Part shown: positions 43,731 to 52,344 of the stretch, piece by piece
Layout: the number at the start of each line of letters is the position of its first letter
Numbering within the stretch: the stretch's first letter is position 1
Origin: Candidatus Bathyarchaeota archaeon
GTDB taxonomy: Archaea; Thermoproteota; Bathyarchaeia; 40CM-2-53-6
DNA: 57,415 nt
Assembly (NCBI GenBank): GCA_005882895.1
Contig: VBBD01000008.1
Coordinates: forward strand, 1-57,415
Direction: 5' to 3'
Position numbers and translations under genes: made by a program
The notes under the pieces: model-generated
Told to the model about the DNA's origin: nothing
What the model saw: only the letters and a program-made list of their open reading frames with translations
Database searches by the model: none

Positions 43731-44681
43731 TCAGGCCCTGGTCAAACGGTCTAGAAACAACTGCTTGAAGCCTTTGGAATCGACGTTCTTGCAAATCATC
43801 ATTTTTTCGCCTTGAATCTCGCGCTCTGGTGGCCACCAACGTCTGTCTGCAACGGTCATGCTTGCAGTGATTTCGCCTCTCGTCTCGACCTGGACCTTGT
43901 AGCCGGCAAACTCGAAGAGTGAAGGCTTGACCTTGGTCGCGACAGTCATTGGATCGTGCAACGCGAAGATTCCATGTTTGTGTATGTTCTTGCTGAGAAT
44001 CGTGGCCGCGAACGCTGCAACTCGGCCCTTGCTTTTCTTGATCTCGGCATATTCTCTCAGCGTCAGCTGGTTCCTGGGGATCATTGTCACGTCGAGGCCA
44101 ACAGCTTCTAAGGGGACTCTGGATTCGAACACGATCTTCGCCGCCTCCGGGTCCGCGTAGATGTTGAACTCGGCCACCGGGGTTACGTTTCCAACACCAT
44201 ATTCTGTTACGCCATAGGCTCCGCCCATTATCACGAGTTCCTTGATCATTTTGGCGGCATCCGGAAAACCGGTTAGTAGGGCAGCGATATTGGTTAGAGG
44301 GCCAGTACAGATTATGGTTAGGTCGCGACGCTTTGAGATAGCTAGCTCGCCAGAGATAGTGTCTAGAGCATTCTTTTCTGCGGGACGAATCCTTGAAACT
44401 GGCAGGTTGGAATCGCCCAGCCCATCTCTTCCATGGAAGCTGGTAGCCCGGACTGCATCTCGTACAAGCGGGTTTGCGAGTCCTCGAGCAACCGGCACAT
44501 CTCCTCTATTGATGAGATCAACGACTCGCAATCCGTTCAGTGTCGCCTGTTCTACTGTTACGTTGCCGGAGACTGCTGTTATGCCTGCGACTTCTAGTTC
44601 TGGGGATTTTAGTGCGAGGATGAGGGCGAGCGCATCGTCTATTCCTCCATCTTGGTCGATGATGACGCGGGTGGGCTTCTT
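43731..44681 (-). CDS. Nucleoside hydrolase (IunH-like) without an identifiable start codon
   Basis: Cleaves the N-glycosidic bond of nucleosides. In-frame translation from 44681 gives KKPTRVIIDQDGGIDDALAL, which contains the calcium-binding DxDxxxDD of the family. It continues without interruption to the stop at 43731 through EVAGITAVSGNV, TGPLTNIAALL and FALHDPMTVA (316 residues, normal length). Between the in-frame TGA at 44711-44709 and the DQDGG motif there is no ATG, GTG, TTG or CTG. The first in-frame TTG (44531) would remove the active site. It starts beside the stop of the isochorismatase-family gene (44698), so non-AUG initiation, +1 frameshifting from that gene, or a sequence error must be involved. 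Confidence 0.8.
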   Translation of the reverse strand, partial: KKPTRVIIDQDGGIDDALALILALKSPELEVAGITAVSGNVTVEQATLNGLRVVDLINRGDVPVARGLANPLVRDAVRATSFHGRDGLGDSNLPVSRIRPAEKNALDTISGELAISKRRDLTIICTGPLTNIAALLTGFPDAAKMIKELVIMGGAYGVTEYGVGNVTPVAEFNIYADPEAAKIVFESRVPLEAVGLDVTMIPRNQLTLREYAEIKKSKGRVAAFAATILSKNIHKHGIFALHDPMTVATKVKPSLFEFAGYKVQVETRGEITASMTVADRRWWPPEREIQGEKMMICKNVDSKGFKQLFLDRLTRA

Positions 44682-44697
44682 CGAGCCCGAGCCCTTC

Positions 44698-45336
44698 CTA
44701 GAACAACTTCACGATCTTCTTTGTCGCAAGAACATCTGTCAAGTACCAGAACTTGACGTACTGTAATCCTGTCCGGTACTGTAGCTCGGTGAAGGAGTTG
44801 ACGGCGTCCTCCGCGACGATGGTCTCGTAGCCTTTGAAGAACGCGTCCGCGCAAGTATGTCTCACACAACAGTCAGCGTGGAGCCCCGCGAGTATCAGCG
44901 TGTTTGCACCCTTCCCATCGTGCGCCCTCTTCAGCTCCTTCTCCAACCTCGTATCGTGGAAGCTGCTGTAGGTTGTCTTAGGAATCTCAACATCCTTCTT
45001 TCTTGGTCTGAGAGCACTGATCATCTTCGCGCCCTTCGTCCCTCTCATCGCGTGTTCTCCCCAGCGCTGGATCTCAAAGTCTCGGCGTGTGTGTGAATCG
45101 TTAGGATAGAAGACGGGAATATCTGCGCTACGGGCTGCGTCGGCCAGGTCCCCGGACTTGGGAATTATCGGGAGTGCGCGGTCGGTCTTGATCTTCCCAT
45201 AGACAAAGTCATAGAGCATATCGACCACCAAGACAGCGTATCGCCGGTCCTTGTTGTATACATGGGGCGCGACTGACATTCCGGGATCGTAGAGTACTAG
45301 CTTCTCTGTCGAGCCCTGTCCGTGAATTCTGCTCAA
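44698..45336 (-). CDS. Isochorismatase-family cysteine hydrolase
   Basis: A 212-residue nicotinamidase/isochorismatase-fold enzyme. The catalytic triad is visible: Asp in VVDMLYDFV (about residue 38), Lys in IPKTTYSSF (about 123) and Cys in LHADCCVRHTC (about 153). Histidines typical of nicotinamidase metal binding are not complete, though HTRRDFEIQRWGEHAMRGT contains candidates. The substrate could be nicotinamide or another amide. The adjacent nucleoside hydrolase suggests nucleoside/NAD salvage (inference). Confidence 0.87.
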   Translation of the reverse strand: MSRIHGQGSTEKLVLYDPGMSVAPHVYNKDRRYAVLVVDMLYDFVYGKIKTDRALPIIPKSGDLADAARSADIPVFYPNDSHTRRDFEIQRWGEHAMRGTKGAKMISALRPRKKDVEIPKTTYSSFHDTRLEKELKRAHDGKGANTLILAGLHADCCVRHTCADAFFKGYETIVAEDAVNSFTELQYRTGLQYVKFWYLTDVLATKKIVKLF

Positions 45337-45412
45337 GTCTCCCCAAATATCGGTTCAGGCATGATTTTAAGATATCAACTAGATTGGGTCCGGGACGTCT
45401 GAGGAAGAAAAA

Positions 45413-46639
45413 TTGCCCGGGAAGGCCGACGTTGTAATTGTGGGAGCGGGCATAGCCGCTCTCGCGCTTGCGGTAGAATTACAGAACAAGGGAATCTCAA
45501 CAATACTTTTGGAACGACAGAAAGGCCCAGAGGGAATTCCGCGAGGATTGACCTTTCAGCCTAATGGCTTGGCGGTTTTAGAAAAGCTTGGAGCGCTTGG
45601 CCGAGCAAAGGAAGTTGGATCTGCGTCCCAGATTCTGGAAGTGAAGAGCTGGGAGGGAGAAGTTCTACTCGAGGCGGACTACGGCTTGTTGGAACATCCT
45701 CAGAATTATCTCTTGACGGCGAACGCGACAGAGATAGAACGGTTGCTAGTCTATCTGGCCGAGAAAGTGGGAGCGCAGGTGCTCTGGGGAGCTTCATTTC
45801 AGGAAGTGCTGCAGAACGGAGGTCGAGCAGATGGGGTGATCTACGAGGCCGAGGCAGGCAGGGATGAGATCAGGGCACCCCTCGTAGTGGGGGCAGATGG
45901 TCCTCAATCTCACATCCGAACCAATCTGGGCGCGAAGGTGAAGACGAAGAAATATCCAGACTCTTTCCTAGTCGGACTAGTCGGTCCTGTTCCGGGCCTG
46001 GAGGGCAGGGCACGCCAGTATCAGAGTCCCGGAAAGATGCTTGGAATAATGCCTTCGGGTCCCGATGCGACCTATCTCTTCCATTGTGTCGGTCCGCGTA
46101 GTTTTGACAGGGTCAAGAAGGAGGGTTTGGCGTCTTTCAGAGAGGAGGTTGTTCAGGCGGCGCCGGAGATGGCGGACGCGTTTACAGGTGTGGAGGCCTG
46201 GACGAAGATGGCGTACTTCACGCCCTCATTCATACAGGTGGAGAAGTGGGTGGGAAATGGGATCGCGCTGCTTGGGGACGCCGCGCACACGTTTCACCCG
46301 CACGCGGGGCAGGGGGTGAATCTGGCTTTGGAGGATGCAGTTGCGTTGGCTGGTGTGATCGAGAAGTGTAAGGTCGCACGAGACTTTTCACAAACGCCCT
46401 TGCTTGAGTATCAGAAAGAACGGAAGATGCGCGCAGACGTGATCGGGAAGCATGCGAACTACACGGTGACGTATGCGCTGAGCGATAACTGGTTGATAAA
46501 GCGGCTGAACAAAAGAGCGCTCCACAAACTCAACAAGGACAAGAAGCTACAGAAGAAGGCATTGGAAATTACTGCTGGGATCTTTGAGAAGAAGCCTGGA
46601 CTCGTGACGTTGGCGAAGATAGGCGGAATACTACCCTAA
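45413..46639 (+). CDS. FAD-dependent aromatic-type monooxygenase (PHBH fold)
   Basis: A 408-residue flavoprotein. It shows GAGIAALALA near residues 10-19 for FAD binding, GADGPQSHIR around 160 as the DG motif, and LLGDAAHTFHPHAGQGVNLALEDAVAL (about 285-312) as the GD motif of p-hydroxybenzoate-hydroxylase-like enzymes. It hydroxylates or epoxidises a small substrate using NAD(P)H and oxygen, or may belong to the geranylgeranyl-reductase-like relatives. Overall length and motifs favour the monooxygenase group. The start is TTG at 45413. The MFS gene ends 4 nt inside its 3' end on the other strand. Confidence 0.85.
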   Translation: MPGKADVVIVGAGIAALALAVELQNKGISTILLERQKGPEGIPRGLTFQPNGLAVLEKLGALGRAKEVGSASQILEVKSWEGEVLLEADYGLLEHPQNYLLTANATEIERLLVYLAEKVGAQVLWGASFQEVLQNGGRADGVIYEAEAGRDEIRAPLVVGADGPQSHIRTNLGAKVKTKKYPDSFLVGLVGPVPGLEGRARQYQSPGKMLGIMPSGPDATYLFHCVGPRSFDRVKKEGLASFREEVVQAAPEMADAFTGVEAWTKMAYFTPSFIQVEKWVGNGIALLGDAAHTFHPHAGQGVNLALEDAVALAGVIEKCKVARDFSQTPLLEYQKERKMRADVIGKHANYTVTYALSDNWLIKRLNKRALHKLNKDKKLQKKALEITAGIFEKKPGLVTLAKIGGILP

Positions 46640-47961
46640 GTCGAAACCCCCTGGGTCGCGGCAGGGACGACTTCGGCTAGGGGTTCCAGAACCTGCTCCT
46701 CTGGCAGTTTCACATCTTTGAACGTCCGCCAGAAGTAGCTGATTGCCGTGAGATAGAGTACCGTGCAGATCAGGAACGGTAGCGCGAGGTAGATGCTGCT
46801 GGGGCTTGTTGCTAGCCCCATGATGTAGCCCCCGATGCCAGTGCTGAACGAGTTGGGCAGTCTCCAGAGCGAGGCTACGATGGCGGAGGCCACCGATCGT
46901 TCCTGAGTCGGGACCAAGCCCATCAGGAGAGAGTTCTGGGCAGGGTTGGACATCATCATCAGCATGCTTCTGACGATATAGATGGACGAGGCGGAGGCAA
47001 AGTTAGGCGAGAACGGAATCGAGAAAAGGAACAGCGTAGACGATCCTTGCGTTAGCACGATTGTCCGAACGGTTCCGAATCTCCGGGCAATCCGTGGAGT
47101 TGCGAGGTTGGCGAATCCCATTACAAGACTATTGATTCCGCCGAAAATCGGCCCAGTCACATCGTTCGCGAGGCCGTATTTGAGAAAGGCCCAGCCTGGG
47201 ATAAGGGGGATTACCATGCCGGCACCGAGAGCGATTACGATCCCGTAGGCAGCGTACCGAAAGACTACGCCACGGCTCTGTCGCGGAAGAATGTGGAACC
47301 CAGGTTGTTGGCTCGTTTCCAGCCTGGACTCGGAGACTCTGAGGTAGACGATCATCGGGCCGATGAGGCTGATGGCGGCGACCCCGACGAACAGGTACCG
47401 GTTGCCCGTGACAAGGTCGACCTGGTAGAGCGATTTCATCAGGCCGAGGAGGCTCGTGCTGAAGCCTCCCAAGGCAGACGCGATCGTGGCAACGAAGAAG
47501 GATAAACCGAAGGCGCTGGTCCGTTTCAGATTTCCCGCCTTGTCCGCCAGCAAGGCACTCCACGAGGAAGCGTACATTGCCTCGGAGAGCCCAGCTAGGA
47601 CCGCTGCTCCGAACAAGTGAGAGATGTTCGAGTCAACGGCGAAGATGGCTAGTGCAAGGCTTCCCAGCACTCCTCCCATGACTACGAACTTCTTCTTGCC
47701 ATAGCGGTCGGCGAGACCCCCGAACAGGAGAGTGGAGGAAGCGCTGACGATTCCGAAGGTTCCGAGGATGAGGCTGCTGGTGGCAAAGGAGATGCCTTCT
47801 AGTACAAGAAAAACTTGCAACGAGATGAAGAGTAGGCCTGCGGCAGCCCAAGTGAAGAAACTGGAATAGATCAGGAGATTGGCTTCGCGGGGTATGCCCT
47901 TGTACTCGTCAAAGATTGAGCCTAGCCGTTGAAACAACGAAGAGCATCCCCGAACTGTCAA
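46636..47961 (-). CDS. MFS transporter
   Basis: A 441-residue major facilitator with about twelve membrane helices in two halves. The loop GGLADRYGKKKFVVMGG between helices 2 and 3 is the family signature. The substrate is unknown; it is convergent with the monooxygenase gene, overlapping by 4 nt, so a shared role is not implied. The start codon is at 47961 with a cytoplasmic N-terminus. Confidence 0.9.
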   Translation of the reverse strand: MTVRGCSSLFQRLGSIFDEYKGIPREANLLIYSSFFTWAAAGLLFISLQVFLVLEGISFATSSLILGTFGIVSASSTLLFGGLADRYGKKKFVVMGGVLGSLALAIFAVDSNISHLFGAAVLAGLSEAMYASSWSALLADKAGNLKRTSAFGLSFFVATIASALGGFSTSLLGLMKSLYQVDLVTGNRYLFVGVAAISLIGPMIVYLRVSESRLETSQQPGFHILPRQSRGVVFRYAAYGIVIALGAGMVIPLIPGWAFLKYGLANDVTGPIFGGINSLVMGFANLATPRIARRFGTVRTIVLTQGSSTLFLFSIPFSPNFASASSIYIVRSMLMMMSNPAQNSLLMGLVPTQERSVASAIVASLWRLPNSFSTGIGGYIMGLATSPSSIYLALPFLICTVLYLTAISYFWRTFKDVKLPEEQVLEPLAEVVPAATQGVST

Positions 47962-48126
47962 CGGGATGGATGTTGGCAGGAGATTCTAAAAGATTGGTCC
48001 GCGAGTGTTTCTATTATGGCTGGAGTTTTCAAGGAGAACAAACAGCGGCATGTGTTTGAGGCTAATGGAAAAGAAGGAAATTGGACGGTGGAACCGTCCC
48101 GGAATGTCCGTGCGTGAAAGCGGGGG

Positions 48127-48528
48127 CTACAGTTGGACCGGGCAGAGAAAGTCTGCGGACGCGTTCCTTGTCACGGTAACTGTGCCAGCGCTCTGGGCCG
48201 CGAGAACGGCTGCTTGGGACGTTAGGAGTACTGGTGCTGCGTCTTGGTTGAATGTTACAACGAAGACTTTCCAGTGGCCGCCATGATAACCGTCGGCACC
48301 GGGCGCGACTGATGCAATGCCTAACTGTCCAGCAGCGCCGTTGGTAACCTTGTAGAAGTTATCGAGGCCGGTATTCGGAAACGCTGCAGGTGGAACGACG
48401 GTGTGGACGATTGTGCCGTTGTAGTACAGGTTACCGAAGCCGGGGGTGGCGGCGAAGACCGAACCTATAGGCAGAGCAAGAACAAGGGGAGCAAGAACGA
48501 GGACCGAAACCAAAAGGGACTTTTTCAT
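48127..48528 (-). CDS. Secreted protein of unknown function
   Basis: 133 residues with a clear signal peptide (LLVSVLVLAPLVLALPIGSVFA, cleavage about residue 27). The mature ~105-residue domain has few charged residues and many Gly/Ala/Thr/Val. A Shine-Dalgarno match, GAGGTGA, is 8 nt before the ATG at 48528. The mature part looks like an all-beta secreted domain; not recognised. It may pair with the other secreted gene at 48780. Confidence 0.65.
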   Translation of the reverse strand: MKKSLLVSVLVLAPLVLALPIGSVFAATPGFGNLYYNGTIVHTVVPPAAFPNTGLDNFYKVTNGAAGQLGIASVAPGADGYHGGHWKVFVVTFNQDAAPVLLTSQAAVLAAQSAGTVTVTRNASADFLCPVQL

Positions 48529-48534
48529 AGAGAA

Positions 48535-48542
48535 ATTTCACC
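48535..48542 (-). promoter_or_regulatory. Shine-Dalgarno site of the secreted protein gene
   Basis: The minus strand reads AGAGGTGA about 7 nt before the ATG, complementary to the archaeal 16S 3' end. The flanking AGAGA...TCTCT can also fold over it, which could mask it; this is not tested. Confidence 0.55.
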
Positions 48543-48779
48543 TCTCTAGTTTGTAAGTTCTGTGACGGCTAGGCCGACTTTATGCGTTCACCGAGATCAG
48601 GTGCGTATTCTGTCTAACTCATGTCAGGATTAAGAGGTCGAAGAGACGCTTGGTGAAAAAATGCCTCGATATGTTCAAGGTTGAATAGATTCGAGAAGTC
48701 TGGTATCGGGCTGAAGCCATCGGCTGGGGGATCGTGCAAATAAAGAAGGGGAGTGTTTTGTCGGCCTTGGGAACGCCTG

Positions 48780-49334
48780 TTAGTCCTGGCTTACGAAGAT
48801 AGTTAATCCGCTTACCTGTTTGTTAAAGTTGAACGGCGTATCCTGAACAACCAGCTTGATTCCTTCATGAAGACCGGCTGGAGGAGTCCCGACTTCACAG
48901 ATTATCGTCAGCACGGCTGTATGAACTGGTGTTCCGCCCACAGACAGCTGTATCAGCATCAGTGCCTGACCGCCGACGAAGTTTGACGGAAGTCCAGGGG
49001 AGTTGCCGAAGGATCTGAAACTCATCAGTCGAATCGCTGTCCAGGTTCCCATCGCCCGAACCGTTCCATCTGGAGCCATGTGCGCAAAGGTTCCGTCGCC
49101 AGCGACCGAGTTGCCCAAGATTGAGAGCGTCCCTTGACCGGTCACAGCGACCAAATCACCGTTGTCAGCCATAGTGATGTCAGGGCAGGCATTAGTAGCG
49201 AGGCCACAAAGCGGTCCCTTGCCAACGAGAAACTGGAAACTGGTCGTTGAAGCACCGGCAGCGAATCCGAAAGGCAATGTCATTGATAGAAGGCCGAGAA
49301 GACCTAAAACGAGTGCTTTCCAAAGTGTTCTCAA
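48780..49334 (-). CDS. Secreted protein of unknown function
   Basis: 184 residues from the TTG at 49334. Signal peptide ALVLGLLGLLSMTLPFGFAAGA (cleavage about residue 27), then a neutral domain with repeated beta-type segments (FLVGKGPLCG, GTLSILGNSVAGDGTFAHM) and a few Cys. A TATA-like TTTTAAAT is ~37 nt upstream. I recognise no family. Between this gene and the one at 48127 lies about 250 nt without a gene. Confidence 0.65.
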   Translation of the reverse strand: MRTLWKALVLGLLGLLSMTLPFGFAAGASTTSFQFLVGKGPLCGLATNACPDITMADNGDLVAVTGQGTLSILGNSVAGDGTFAHMAPDGTVRAMGTWTAIRLMSFRSFGNSPGLPSNFVGGQALMLIQLSVGGTPVHTAVLTIICEVGTPPAGLHEGIKLVVQDTPFNFNKQVSGLTIFVSQD

Positions 49335-49370
49335 TATTATCTTCGCCTTTCAGCTTTGCCGAGCATCAGC

Positions 49371-49379
49371 ATTTAAAAC
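49371..49379 (-). promoter_or_regulatory. TATA box of the secreted protein gene
   Basis: The minus strand reads GTTTTAAAT about 37 nt before the TTG at 49334. Confidence 0.5.
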
Positions 49380-49509
49380 GATTGGTTAGCACAACCCCAA
49401 GATTCGACCATTTTCTATCCAGAGATATCTGAAACTGACAATTTGACAAGCGAATAATTTGCGCTAGGGAATTCCTTTCAGGACATTGTCACCCCACTAG
49501 CAGAACGCG

Positions 49510-50433
49510 CTACCTCACAACACTTCTCTGCCGTTGAATCTTGGTTTGGAGGGACTTTCGGAGCCTCTTGGCTCCTTCTCTCTCTTCGATAAGTAAGTTC
49601 TCTTCTCCAAGTTTTTCCCTTAGGATATCTTTTAGTTCGAGATCGATTTCGTAACCGAATCCTTTCCTTCCCAATTCCAAAGCGACCTTCAACGTCGTTC
49701 CCGAACCTGCAAAAGGATCGAACACAGTCTCTCCAACCATCGTAAAGAGCTTGATCAGCCGCCTAGGAATTTCTTCTGGGAAGGCGGCGATTCCTTCTTC
49801 GACACGGCCGGGCATTGGAAGAACGTTGGTGATGTTCCAGACGGTCAGGTTCCATCTCTCCTTGTTGAGTTGGACGGTGTCTATTTTGGAGGATTCCAGA
49901 ATCTTCTTTGGCGCGTCTTTCAAGTGGCCGTAATCGAACTCGCCGTTCTGGAATAACAGTATTGATTCCTGGATGTTGTCCGGGTAGAAGTACATGGGGT
50001 ATGGATGCTGGAGGACGACGCCGCTCCGCCTGCTGATTCTAGTGTAGCCAGCGGGCTTGACCCAGGTTATCTTGTCACGATAGAGAAAACCCTCATCCAA
50101 GAAGATTCTGGTCGTGTCGGCGACAAGTGGGTATTTCCGCCCGCGACTGTCACCTCCCTCTTTCACCAGCATATCGTCAGTGACTATCGCACAGATTCTT
50201 CCTCTTCCTAGCACTCTTCTGCTCTGAGAAGCGAAGGACCTGATTAAGCCCAGATAATCTTCGTAGCTCGGAAAAAGATCGGGGTAATCAAACGGAGCGT
50301 TGAAGTAAGGTGGAGAGGAAACGATCAGAGAGACTTCGCCATCAGCGACCTCCCTCGAAGTCATCCTTCTGAGATCCCCAAAGAAAATCCGGAGATCTTT
50401 GGTGTCCTGGGAAACCACATCTTCTGGACTCAT
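49510..50433 (-). CDS. Orphan site-specific DNA methyltransferase (N4-cytosine-type)
   Basis: A 307-residue beta-class amino-methyltransferase. Motif IV, SSPPYFNAPFDY (about 39-50), reads SPPY, the form usual for N4-cytosine enzymes. Motif I, FDPFAGSGTT (about 238-247), comes after it, giving the beta order, and a target-recognition region lies between. No restriction endonuclease or specificity gene is adjacent, so it is probably a regulatory or orphan methylase. The recognition sequence is not readable. The neighbour at 50455 is a small membrane protein and not evidently related. Confidence 0.87.
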   Translation of the reverse strand: MSPEDVVSQDTKDLRIFFGDLRRMTSREVADGEVSLIVSSPPYFNAPFDYPDLFPSYEDYLGLIRSFASQSRRVLGRGRICAIVTDDMLVKEGGDSRGRKYPLVADTTRIFLDEGFLYRDKITWVKPAGYTRISRRSGVVLQHPYPMYFYPDNIQESILLFQNGEFDYGHLKDAPKKILESSKIDTVQLNKERWNLTVWNITNVLPMPGRVEEGIAAFPEEIPRRLIKLFTMVGETVFDPFAGSGTTLKVALELGRKGFGYEIDLELKDILREKLGEENLLIEEREGAKRLRKSLQTKIQRQRSVVR

Positions 50434-50454
50434 AGCCTATCAGCCTCCAAGCTG

Positions 50455-50796
50455 CTAACTGTCCACGTAATCGTCGATTTGCTCATCCTTGGCTTCTTTC
50501 TTCGACTCGGATTGACTTCCGAAGCTCGCTCTGAAATTACTGTTTCTCATTCTGCCCGTCATGGTCAATATCGCAAGACTGGAAAAGACGGAAGCAAAAA
50601 TCGCTCCCCAGAAAAAGCCAAGAAAGAACAGTCCTGCGAAGCCTAGGACGAATATCACAAGTGCGCTCGTGAAAGCGATAACATACAACTGCGAAATTGT
50701 CAGCGATGTCCTCGCATCAATCTCCTTTTTCCACCGTAGAAATTCCTCTAGGGTAACTTTCGCCCTATCGCTGTCCGGGACGTTATTCTCATTCAA
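50455..50796 (-). CDS. Small two-helix membrane protein
   Basis: 113 residues. A charged N-terminal helix (ARTSLTISQLYVIAF), two membrane helices at about 40-60 and 63-82, then a polar Ser/Lys/Glu tail. No family recognised. It lies 21 nt upstream of the methyltransferase gene, same strand. Confidence 0.55.
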   Translation of the reverse strand: MNENNVPDSDRAKVTLEEFLRWKKEIDARTSLTISQLYVIAFTSALVIFVLGFAGLFFLGFFWGAIFASVFSSLAILTMTGRMRNSNFRASFGSQSESKKEAKDEQIDDYVDS

Positions 50797-50900
50797 ACCC
50801 AGGAATCTAGAATTGCCTTTCGACCTCTTGGTGGTTTAAAACATCGAGAACTGAACCTAAACCGCAACATTGAACTGAGGCTACGACTCGTAGAAGAACC

Positions 50901-51518
50901 ATGCTGGACTCAAGCACGGTTCCCATTTCACAATCAGCTTTGCTAGTGATCGATGCGCAGGACTCGTTCAAACTCGGCCCGCGATGGGCAAGTCGTAACA
51001 ACCCAGCTTTTGAAAAGAATGTTAGCGCTCTCGTCGAAGCCTATCGTGCTGCCCATCTGCCGGTCGTTTTCTTCTTACACACTGACAGCGACGAGGCGTT
51101 CGCCAAAGATAGCCCCTCATTCAAGCTGATGGACTTTCTCAAGCCGCGCACAGACGAGCCCGTGATGGTCAAGAATACGCGTAACTGCTTCACCAGCACG
51201 ACATTGCAACCGTACCTGATCGAAAAGGGCGTGAGGCGCGTCAGCATTACCGGGATACAGATGGAGCAGTGCTGCGAGACGACCGCGAGGATCGCAGCCG
51301 ACCTAGGCTACGCGGTAGACTTTGTCACCGAAGCGACGATGACTTTTCCAATTCCGAACTGGGACAAGCCAGGCGAAGAACTCGGAGTCGACGCCATACG
51401 CGAACGCACAGAATACGCCCTACGACGCCGATTCGCACGCATCACCACAGTCAACCAACTAACAAAAGAACTGAAGGAGTCAACACGCGACAAGGTCCTA
51501 GAGAAACAGAGTCGCTAG
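50901..51518 (+). CDS. Isochorismatase-family cysteine hydrolase (second copy)
   Basis: 205 residues. The catalytic Cys is in GIQMEQCCETTARIAADLGY (about residues 115-134), Asp in LLVIDAQDSF (about 18), and Lys in VMVKNTRNCF (about 92). The triad is complete. It has low similarity to the copy at 44698. Substrate unknown. The start is ATG at 50901. There is no obvious operon partner; a nucleotidyl cyclase follows ~95 nt later on the same strand. Confidence 0.85.
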   Translation: MLDSSTVPISQSALLVIDAQDSFKLGPRWASRNNPAFEKNVSALVEAYRAAHLPVVFFLHTDSDEAFAKDSPSFKLMDFLKPRTDEPVMVKNTRNCFTSTTLQPYLIEKGVRRVSITGIQMEQCCETTARIAADLGYAVDFVTEATMTFPIPNWDKPGEELGVDAIRERTEYALRRRFARITTVNQLTKELKESTRDKVLEKQSR

Positions 51519-51611
51519 ATATGGTGCTAACGGTTGGAACTATGGTGCACTTTACTATTCGATAGTTCTCTACGTCGAGTCAAAACTCTCCGACTCATGG
51601 AGTAACGTGCT

Positions 51612-52334
51612 TTGCGCGCCTATCTCAGAAGGCGGCCACGTGAATCTAAAGTTGAGATTGTCGTACTCTATGCCGATATTAGAGATTTTTCACGATGGTC
51701 AAATTCTGCTCTTCCCGGCCAAGTGGCGCAGGTCGTAGAGATTTGTTATGAACGAGTGCATCAACTCTTTCAGGATTTCCATCACAGCTTCCACAAGCTA
51801 CTCGGGGATGGGTTTCTTTTAGTCTGGGAAGTCAAAGACTTCAGTCGCGAGGAGGCGAACAAATGTCACAGAGCATGTGGTGCTCTAAGGTGTGCGATCA
51901 ATGCAGCTTATGAGATTCATAAGAAGTACCTCCTCGCAAAACGTTCTCTACCCTTCTCAACTCCCGACGGATTTGGCATAAGCATAGCAGTTGGTCAAGT
52001 ATATCGAATAAGGGTGAGAACTCTCTTATCAGAACTTGACGAGGACGACTACGTAGGCTACGCGATGAACGCTGGTTCGCGATTGCAAAGGCTTGCAGGA
52101 CCAAATGAGATCATTCTAGATAGCGCTGCCTCAAGGATTTGCAGGGAATGCCCAAACGAGCTTCTTCTCGCCAGATACCCCGATTTTGAGCTTAGACTGG
52201 TCGATCCCTCGATTAGAGTGAAAAAAGAAGCGGAAGGTTTGAAAGGGTTGAAAAGCGGTGACGCGAGGTTTTTCAAATATCTAGTATCGCCTTCTTCGCG
52301 GGATTATTTACGGAAAGCAGATGGGAACTCGTGA
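51612..52334 (+). CDS. Class III nucleotidyl (adenylyl) cyclase
   Basis: 240 residues forming one class III cyclase catalytic domain plus short ends. All active-site residues are present: metal Asp22 in YADIRDFS, metal Asp66 and substrate Lys62 in KLLGDGFLL, Asp146 in DDYVGYAMN, Asn153 and Arg157 in NAGSR. The Lys/Asp pair at the base-specificity positions predicts ATP as substrate and cAMP as product. Proteins of this family are common in bacteria and eukaryotes but sparse in archaea. There is no membrane helix or sensor domain, so it is a soluble single-domain enzyme that must dimerise. The start is TTG at 51612. Confidence 0.88.
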   Translation: MRAYLRRRPRESKVEIVVLYADIRDFSRWSNSALPGQVAQVVEICYERVHQLFQDFHHSFHKLLGDGFLLVWEVKDFSREEANKCHRACGALRCAINAAYEIHKKYLLAKRSLPFSTPDGFGISIAVGQVYRIRVRTLLSELDEDDYVGYAMNAGSRLQRLAGPNEIILDSAASRICRECPNELLLARYPDFELRLVDPSIRVKKEAEGLKGLKSGDARFFKYLVSPSSRDYLRKADGNS

Positions 52335-52344
52335 ACTCAGCGTG

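Noticed and set aside
44639-44869. A 76-codon frame at the isochorismatase/nucleoside hydrolase junction.
   Set aside because: It is Arg-rich, in the third frame, and has no conserved pattern; the two overlapping real frames explain the region.
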